From Clostridiaceae bacterium (GTDB taxonomy: Bacteria > Bacillota > Clostridia > Lachnospirales > Lachnospiraceae), in contig JAGZXV010000054.1 of the NCBI GenBank assembly GCA_018378255.1, positions 1-27,155 of the forward strand: 27,155 nt of DNA, written 5' to 3'. Made by a program: the position numbers and the translations under genes. Positions 23,346 through 27,155 of the stretch are shown one piece after another. Positions within the stretch are counted from its first letter, which is position 1. Every line of letters starts with the position of its first letter. A model generated the notes under the pieces. It ran no database searches and had not been told where the DNA came from. It saw nothing but the letters and a program-made list of their open reading frames with translations.

Positions 23346-24191
23346 TTAAAAAGAAGTTCCTATCGTTTTCATCGCTTCCGATCCAATCACTTGCTCGATA
23401 AACATCCTGGCCCGATCCGGCAGACGGTATTCCGGCAGACTAGCAAATAGGATGGATGCCTCATCCAATAATTCCATCTCCTGTTTAACCGTACCCAATA
23501 TTTCTTGATCGAGGCTTTTCAGTCTCTTGAATTCCAGCCTGTCGGGATTAATCCTGTGCTGTGATATTGCATAACCAACGCGTTTCCGGCAGGAACACAT
23601 GCCCGTCTCTGTAAGTCCGCAATAATGAGATAAAAAATCTCCCACTTTTTTTCTAATCCTGGATAACTTTTTACGGTAATTTTCCGGGCTCATATCCAGG
23701 ATTTCTCCAGCCATCCTGCTGTCCACCTTAAACATGGTCCCCATTATAAAAATACACCTGCTCTCGGGGTCCAGGCATTGAAGCATCACATTGGTACAGG
23801 AAAGTTTCAATTCTTCTGCTAACATTTCCCTGTTTCTCTCATCAAACATGTCTTCCTGGTAATTAAAAGAACCATTTTCGATATCTTGTCCATAAAACCC
23901 AAAATCAAGAGGATGCTGGGCAAACATGGATTTCTTATAATTAATCAAATAATTAACAGCAATCCGGTAAACCCACGTAAAATAACTGCTCTCTTTCCTG
24001 AATCCAGGCAGTCCCGTCATAACGCGCACCAATATATCCTGACTTGCATCTTCTGCATCTGCAACACTGCCCAGCATTCTTAAAGAAATATTAAATACCC
24101 TGTCCTGAATCTGCATCAGCAATTGCTCCAGAGCCGCCTTATCTCCTCCCACTGCAAGATCTATTAAACGGTTTATTTCCTCTCTTTCCAT
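23346..24191 (-). CDS. ECF-type RNA polymerase sigma factor with C-terminal extension
   Basis: A 281-residue sigma-70 family protein. Region 2 (about 22-88) has VFNISLRMLGSVADAEDASQ, DILVRVMTGLPGFRKES and FTWVYRIAVNYLINYKK, typical of ECF sigma factors. Region 4 (about 125-188) has LDPESRCIFIMGTMFKVDSR, GEILDMSPENYRKKLSRIRKKV. About 90 residues follow region 4, which is beyond the usual ECF length. They contain a Cys pair (MCSCRKRVGYA) and a charged helical tail, possibly a regulatory or metal-binding extension. No anti-sigma gene is adjacent in this window. The ATG at 24191 is preceded by a weak purine stretch. It sits at the chromosomal edge of the prophage. Confidence 0.9.
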   Translation of the reverse strand: MEREEINRLIDLAVGGDKAALEQLLMQIQDRVFNISLRMLGSVADAEDASQDILVRVMTGLPGFRKESSYFTWVYRIAVNYLINYKKSMFAQHPLDFGFYGQDIENGSFNYQEDMFDERNREMLAEELKLSCTNVMLQCLDPESRCIFIMGTMFKVDSRMAGEILDMSPENYRKKLSRIRKKVGDFLSHYCGLTETGMCSCRKRVGYAISQHRINPDRLEFKRLKSLDQEILGTVKQEMELLDEASILFASLPEYRLPDRARMFIEQVIGSEAMKTIGTSF

Positions 24192-24272
24192 CTCATACCT
24201 CCAGATATTTTATTCTATTATAAAGTTAGACAAAACAATAAGACGATTGTGACACATTTCATTCTAAAATAT

Positions 24273-24306
24273 AAAAAAAAGAACAACCACTTAAGATTGT
24301 TCTTTT
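24273..24306 (-). terminator. Intrinsic terminator of a minus-strand tRNA unit
   Basis: AAAAGAACAA (24277-24286) and TTGTTCTTTT (24297-24306) pair perfectly, with a run of T on the minus strand at 24280-24273. It begins four bases beyond the tRNA 3'-end fragment, as expected for a tRNA gene read leftward. Confidence 0.8.
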
Positions 24307-24309
24307 CAA

Positions 24310-24333
24310 TGCCGGCGACCGGAATCGAACCGG
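24310..24333 (-). other. tRNA 3'-end fragment, candidate prophage attachment site
   Basis: On the minus strand CCGGTTCGATTCCGG and then TCGCCGGCA reproduce a tRNA T-arm and 3' acceptor strand with discriminator A. The sequence before it has no matching D-arm, anticodon arm or 5' acceptor strand, so only the 3' end of a tRNA is present. This is the usual scar where a phage has recombined into a tRNA gene. Phage genes lie on the far side (24.6-27.1 kb). The tRNA identity is uncertain; the acceptor (GCCGGCx) would suit tRNA-Thr. Confidence 0.65.
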
Positions 24334-24457
24334 AATAGAACAATCGCATAAAACTACGCAGTTCCAATATTCGTTGTAAATACGGCATTCTTCATTTTAG
24401 ATATGCCTATATTTTAGCATATTAACAGGAAGAAATGTACTAATTTATGAGACTATG

Positions 24458-24494
24458 CAACACGGAAATGCAACACGAAAATATATTCAACACG
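24458..24494. repeat. Three direct CAACACG repeats near the attachment site
   Basis: CAACACG occurs at 24458, 24471 and 24488, 13 and 17 bp apart, in an otherwise gene-free AT-rich stretch (24335-24600). Two copies are extended as TGCAACACGRAAAT. Arm-type integrase binding sites look like this, 125-185 bp from the core. The rest of this stretch shows only a weak ATATGC/GCATAT hairpin at 24401-24422. Confidence 0.5.
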
Positions 24495-24619
24495 ATTTAA
24501 TTATTTTTCACTTTCTAAACTCTGACACTTGAATACCTCTCCCTGCAATAGTCTATTCCTTAAAGAATTTTATTCTTAATATCGTAAATATAAATTTTTA
24601 TATAATTTGTGTTTAGCCA

Positions 24620-24647
24620 TTACATTTTCATATTATTATGATATAAT
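24620..24647 (+). promoter_or_regulatory. Promoter of the wall-binding cargo gene
   Basis: TTACAT (24620-24625), 16 bases, then a perfect TATAAT (24642-24647). It lies about 40 bp upstream of the start at 24691 in very AT-rich DNA. Confidence 0.6.
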
Positions 24648-24690
24648 GATAATATATTGTAACAAAATATTATTCATAAGGAGAATGGGT

Positions 24691-25599
24691 ATGAAAAAGG
24701 CAATGCTAAAAATTATGTTAGTAACTTTATTATTAAGTAGTATTTGTTCATTCACCGCGTTGGCAGGATGGGAGCAATTGGATGATGGTGCTTGGAAGTA
24801 TTATAGTGATGAAGGTTCCATGGTTACTAACGAATGGAAAAAATCAGTAGATTATTGGTTTTACTTAAATTCCGACGGGGATATTACCAAGAATTCATTA
24901 GTCGAAGATTCAGGCAATACCTATTACGTTAATTCGGATGGTGCTATGTTGGCTAATCAATGGATAAATTACAATGGCAATGACTATTATGCCGGTCCTG
25001 ATGGTGCATTTTTAAAATCTACTACAACTCCCGACGGGTATACAGTTGACAGTAACGGTGTATGGGATCAAAGTATTCCTCAGATTGCAAATTCCACTGA
25101 AAATAATATTAATTCTGTCAATATACAAATACCTGAACCTACAGGTTATGGTACTGTCAAAGGAAATGTCACATGGCAATATAATAGATATATTGGTACT
25201 AAGGCAGATGTGGGAGCAGTTGTCTATTTAATACCTTTAGATTATAGTATAAAAGGTGGAGACAATGAAGGATTATCCATGTGCATGAACACAAAAGGGA
25301 CCAATGGTGTATTATATGCAAAAGTTGACGGATTTGGACAATATACATTTGATAACGTCCCCTGTGGAAAATATCGAATTTTTATAAAATCAGATAATAC
25401 TACAAGTTCCAGAAGATTTAATGATGAGGCTGCATGGGAAGAGAGAATTGATGCACTGTTCGGAGATATTTTGACGGATGATGAACTAGAAACTTTTAAA
25501 ACAATGGTTGGTTTTGATAGTTTTTATACAGAGACCATAGAAATTTTTAATGGAATGACTAACACTATTTCTCATGATTTTGGATATACTTATATTTAA
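24691..25599 (+). CDS. Secreted cell-wall-binding repeat protein with Cna-B-like domain (prophage cargo)
   Basis: A 302-residue secreted protein. The signal peptide MKKAMLKIMLVTLLLSSICS ends near ALA-G (residue 25/26). Residues about 26-115 are choline/cell-wall-binding-type repeats (GWEQLDDGAWKYYSDEGSM, YWFYLNSDGDI, TYYVNSDGAMLANQWI). After a linker, residues about 150-225 look like a carboxypeptidase-regulatory or Cna-B-like beta domain (GTVKGNVTWQY, GQYTFDNVPCGKYRIFI). AAGGAG precedes ATG 24691; the ATG six bases earlier is too close to it. The gene is more AT-rich than its neighbours, points opposite to the lysis genes, and lies between them and the attachment-site candidate, which is the classic place for a lysogenic-conversion gene. 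The wall repeats resemble those of the endolysin. Confidence 0.82.
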   Translation: MKKAMLKIMLVTLLLSSICSFTALAGWEQLDDGAWKYYSDEGSMVTNEWKKSVDYWFYLNSDGDITKNSLVEDSGNTYYVNSDGAMLANQWINYNGNDYYAGPDGAFLKSTTTPDGYTVDSNGVWDQSIPQIANSTENNINSVNIQIPEPTGYGTVKGNVTWQYNRYIGTKADVGAVVYLIPLDYSIKGGDNEGLSMCMNTKGTNGVLYAKVDGFGQYTFDNVPCGKYRIFIKSDNTTSSRRFNDEAAWEERIDALFGDILTDDELETFKTMVGFDSFYTETIEIFNGMTNTISHDFGYTYI

Positions 25600-25634
25600 T
25601 ATTGTTTTCAGATATAAAAATATGAATTGAGTAT

Positions 25635-25679
25635 AAAAAAGGTTTTCTATTTGGAATTATATAATAGAAAACCTTTTTT
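25635..25679. terminator. Bidirectional intrinsic terminator
   Basis: AAAAAAGGTTTTCTATT and AATAGAAAACCTTTTTT form a perfect 17-bp stem with an 11-base loop. It separates the cargo gene (+) from the endolysin gene (-) and can serve both. Confidence 0.88.
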
Positions 25680-25730
25680 ATTATAATTTTATGCGTCTCA
25701 AATCAATCTATCAAATGTTAAGATATTAAT

Positions 25731-26492
25731 TCACGTTACGATTTCTCCCCACTGCAACTCGCCATTCTGATTTGGCACAAACTGAAGCGTTATAGGTTCC
25801 ATTGTCATCGCTCCAGATATATCAAACCAATAGATTTTATCTCCAATCACTTGCAGACCAGTAACCATAGCACAAGTATTGTCTAAATAGTACCATTTTT
25901 CTTTATACAATACCCACTGATTACGATAAGCATAGCCCGACTCGTTAAACCAATACCAGTTACCATCTATTTGCTCCCATTTATTTTTACTATAACTGCC
26001 ATCGGTATGTCTGTACCACCAACCTATATCATTCTTAATCCAGCCATCCGTATGCTCCCAAGTTCGCATAAATTCTTCAGGATTTTGATACAGATTCTTA
26101 ATTCCAGATGTACTACTCCCCCAGTCTGGTAGCTGAAAATGTGGCTTGTCAACAATGCTTTTCCAATTTCCTCCCCACTCCAGACCAAGAGCAACGCCGA
26201 TTGCTCCGACACGGTCAAAGAACTCTCCCGATTCATTATAGGCCCCCTGGCCGTCATTGCGGTAGAAATCAAATGCAGTGCCCCACTGATGATAGGAGCT
26301 GTAGCTGCTTCCTGGTGCATTGGTTACGATATTCCCCGGCTGTGTCCGCCCCTGGGCGTATAAAGCATCCTGTTCTGCCACAGTGCGTAAGGTTTCGCCA
26401 ATCTTTATTTTTAATCCCTGCTGGTTACATTCATCCAGCAGACGTCCAGCCAATACCTGCAGGCGCGGATGACATAAAGTTATATCTCTCAT
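25731..26492 (-). CDS. Phage endolysin: M15-type D,D/L,D-peptidase with cell-wall-binding repeats
   Basis: A 253-residue lysin. The N-terminal domain (1-130) is a VanY/endopeptidase M15 type: SSYHQWGTAFDF supplies His68 and Asp75, and DKPHFQLP supplies His118, the zinc ligands. The early GLKIKIGETLRTVAEQDALYAQG is typical of phage L-alanyl-D-glutamate peptidases. Residues about 145-235 are wall-binding repeats (GWIKNDIGWWYRHTDGSY, GNWYWFNESGYAYRNQWV, WYYLDNTCAMVTG). There is no signal peptide, so release depends on the holin encoded upstream. The start at 26492 has GGTGAG close upstream and AAGGA further away. A terminator and three palindromes separate it from the holin gene, so it may depend on read-through. 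Confidence 0.92.
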   Translation of the reverse strand: MRDITLCHPRLQVLAGRLLDECNQQGLKIKIGETLRTVAEQDALYAQGRTQPGNIVTNAPGSSYSSYHQWGTAFDFYRNDGQGAYNESGEFFDRVGAIGVALGLEWGGNWKSIVDKPHFQLPDWGSSTSGIKNLYQNPEEFMRTWEHTDGWIKNDIGWWYRHTDGSYSKNKWEQIDGNWYWFNESGYAYRNQWVLYKEKWYYLDNTCAMVTGLQVIGDKIYWFDISGAMTMEPITLQFVPNQNGELQWGEIVT

Positions 26493-26523
26493 AATCTCAC
26501 CATGTCCTTTTTTAATTTTAAAA

Positions 26524-26546
26524 AGGCCCGGGATTGTCCCAGGCCT
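26524..26546 (-). terminator. Intrinsic terminator between holin and endolysin
   Basis: AGGCC, GGGA, loop TTG, TCCC and GGCCT form a GC-rich stem (one mismatch) followed on the minus strand by TTTTTA. It would stop or reduce transcription passing from the holin into the endolysin. Confidence 0.7.
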
Positions 26547-26551
26547 GAAAA

Positions 26552-26602
26552 GTTGTGACGTTACAACTTATTGCACCGGTGCAACTGTTGCGATATCGCA
26601 AC
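26552..26602. promoter_or_regulatory. Array of three consecutive palindromes
   Basis: Three palindromes follow one another with centres 17-18 bp apart: GTTGTGACGTTACAAC (26552-26567, imperfect centre), TTGCACCGGTGCAA (26571-26584, perfect) and GTTGCGATATCGCAAC (26587-26602, perfect). They share TTG...CAA half-sites. The array touches the holin stop codon and precedes the terminator. It could be a protein-binding array or three RNA hairpins. Confidence 0.75.
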
Positions 26603-26805
26603 TATTTATCCAGCTCTGGAAGACCGGCCACAGAGGTTAAAAGAGATAACACCCCAGCCAGAACCGACGCAGACGCTACAATCGGCCAGTTTACGTCTCC
26701 CATCACGGCAGCGGTGCCGATGGTTGCCACGGCTGTCTGCGCTATTGTTTTAACCGCACGCATTCCGGCCGCCCTTGCCCAGTCTTTCAAATTATACTTA
26801 CTCAT
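26602..26805 (-). CDS. Phage holin (r1t-like)
   Basis: A 67-residue membrane protein. Two hydrophobic helices (AGMRAVKTIAQTAVATIGTA and WPIVASASVLAGVLSLLTSV) are separated by a short polar turn (AVMGDVNW), with a short charged start (MSKYNLKDWAR) and end (LPELDK). This matches the small r1t-type phage holins, which form pores that let the endolysin reach the wall. GGAGGAA lies in the end of the upstream XhlA-like gene, and the start is one base after that gene's stop. Confidence 0.9.
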   Translation of the reverse strand: MSKYNLKDWARAAGMRAVKTIAQTAVATIGTAAVMGDVNWPIVASASVLAGVLSLLTSVAGLPELDK

Positions 26806-26806
26806 C

Positions 26807-27124
26807 TCAGATTCCTCCTTTGGAAATCAAATATAAAATACCAGCTGCCACCGCGGTTCCGATGGAGCTGGTTATGGATGTGAAGAACGTCTTTTTCGTG
26901 CTGGACCATTGTTTTGCCGGTTCCTGTTCCAGTGTCTCGACTTTCTCCTTTATTTCATTTACGCTGTCACTTGTGTGCTTCATTTCTCCGGTTAATTCCA
27001 CCATGGTCTTTGACATGATGTGGATCTCATTGATTACTGGCTTGAGATCTTCTATTTGGTGGGTGTTGCTTTTGGAGCGCTCTTCTACCTTGGTAAGGCG
27101 TTCAACAAATTCCGTTTCAATCAC
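26807..27124 (-). CDS. XhlA-like haemolysin / lysis accessory protein
   Basis: A 105-residue protein with a long charged, coiled-coil-like N-terminus (about 1-75, heptad-like LTKVEERSKSNTHQIEDLKP and VNEIKEKVETLEQE) and a single C-terminal membrane helix (SITSSIGTAVAAGILYLISK). This is the layout of phage XhlA proteins, which work with the holin in host lysis. The start is a GTG at 27124 with AAGGAGG nine bases upstream; the ATG overlapping it leads immediately to a stop. It is the first complete gene of the lysis cassette in this window. Confidence 0.85.
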   Translation of the reverse strand: MIETEFVERLTKVEERSKSNTHQIEDLKPVINEIHIMSKTMVELTGEMKHTSDSVNEIKEKVETLEQEPAKQWSSTKKTFFTSITSSIGTAVAAGILYLISKGGI

Positions 27125-27155
27125 ATTGCTGGTCCTCCTTTAGTTATTCCATCAT
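27125..27155 (-). other. Window edge: ribosome binding site and end of an upstream phage gene
   Basis: AAGGAGG for the XhlA-like gene lies here. Stop codons occur in more than one minus-strand frame (TAA at 27144-27146; TGA overlapping the XhlA start), so an upstream phage gene probably ends here, but its identity cannot be read. Confidence 0.4.

Noticed and set aside
24310..24384. A complete tRNA gene on the minus strand
   Set aside because: Only the T-arm and 3' acceptor are convincing. No D-arm or 7-base anticodon loop can be drawn, and the 5' acceptor strand does not match fully.

Overview
The window looks like chromosomal DNA of a Gram-positive anaerobe of the class Clostridia, most likely Lachnospiraceae. 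Evidence: the RpoB C-terminal tail, strong AGGAGG-type ribosome binding sites, LytTR and GHKL signalling genes, a long palindromic repeat of a kind I associate with Clostridium cluster XIVa genomes, and a Firmicutes-type phage lysis cassette. Species cannot be fixed from the sequence alone.

Layout. (1) 1-1.7 kb: the C-terminal part of rpoB (+) runs head-on into a chemoreceptor gene (-) that is cut off in its second membrane helix, and rpoC is absent. This is a rearrangement breakpoint or an assembly chimera. A barstar-like gene follows. (2) 1.8-10.7 kb, all on the minus strand: a peptide/muropeptide uptake and breakdown block. It holds a lipoprotein binding protein, two permeases and two ATPases (Opp/Dpp type), a YkfC-like NlpC/P60 endopeptidase, an M19 dipeptidase and a beta-lactamase-fold serine hydrolase. 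The binding-protein gene has a good promoter followed by a leader terminator, so attenuation is possible. (3) 10.8-13.6 kb: a decayed zone with an FAD-dependent oxidoreductase pseudogene, an AraC-type fragment, and a tyrosine recombinase gene split in two by about 1.16 kb that carries an intact collagen-like protein gene. A tRNA-Arg(ACG) lies just beyond it. (4) 13.8-17 kb, minus strand: an alpha/beta hydrolase, a cytidylate-kinase-like protein, and an rraA-like/iclR pair whose leader carries two matching 17-bp IclR-type boxes. (5) 17.1-23.3 kb: two divergent LytTR response regulators. The rightward one is in a tight operon with a large tethered surface protein (duplicated domains plus a Pro-Asp-rich stalk) and a multi-pass GHKL histidine kinase. 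(6) 23.3-24.2 kb: an ECF sigma factor with a Cys-containing C-terminal extension. (7) From 24.3 kb to the right edge: the end of a prophage. It starts at a tRNA 3'-end fragment (attachment-site candidate) with nearby CAACACG direct repeats, then a secreted cell-wall-binding 'cargo' gene, an M15 endolysin, an r1t-type holin and an XhlA-like protein. Three consecutive palindromes and a terminator sit between holin and endolysin.

The most unusual items are the surface-protein/kinase/LytTR operon, the collagen-like gene inside a recombinase, the rpoB/chemoreceptor junction, and the triple palindrome in the lysis cassette. All functional calls come from reading the sequence; no database search was run.
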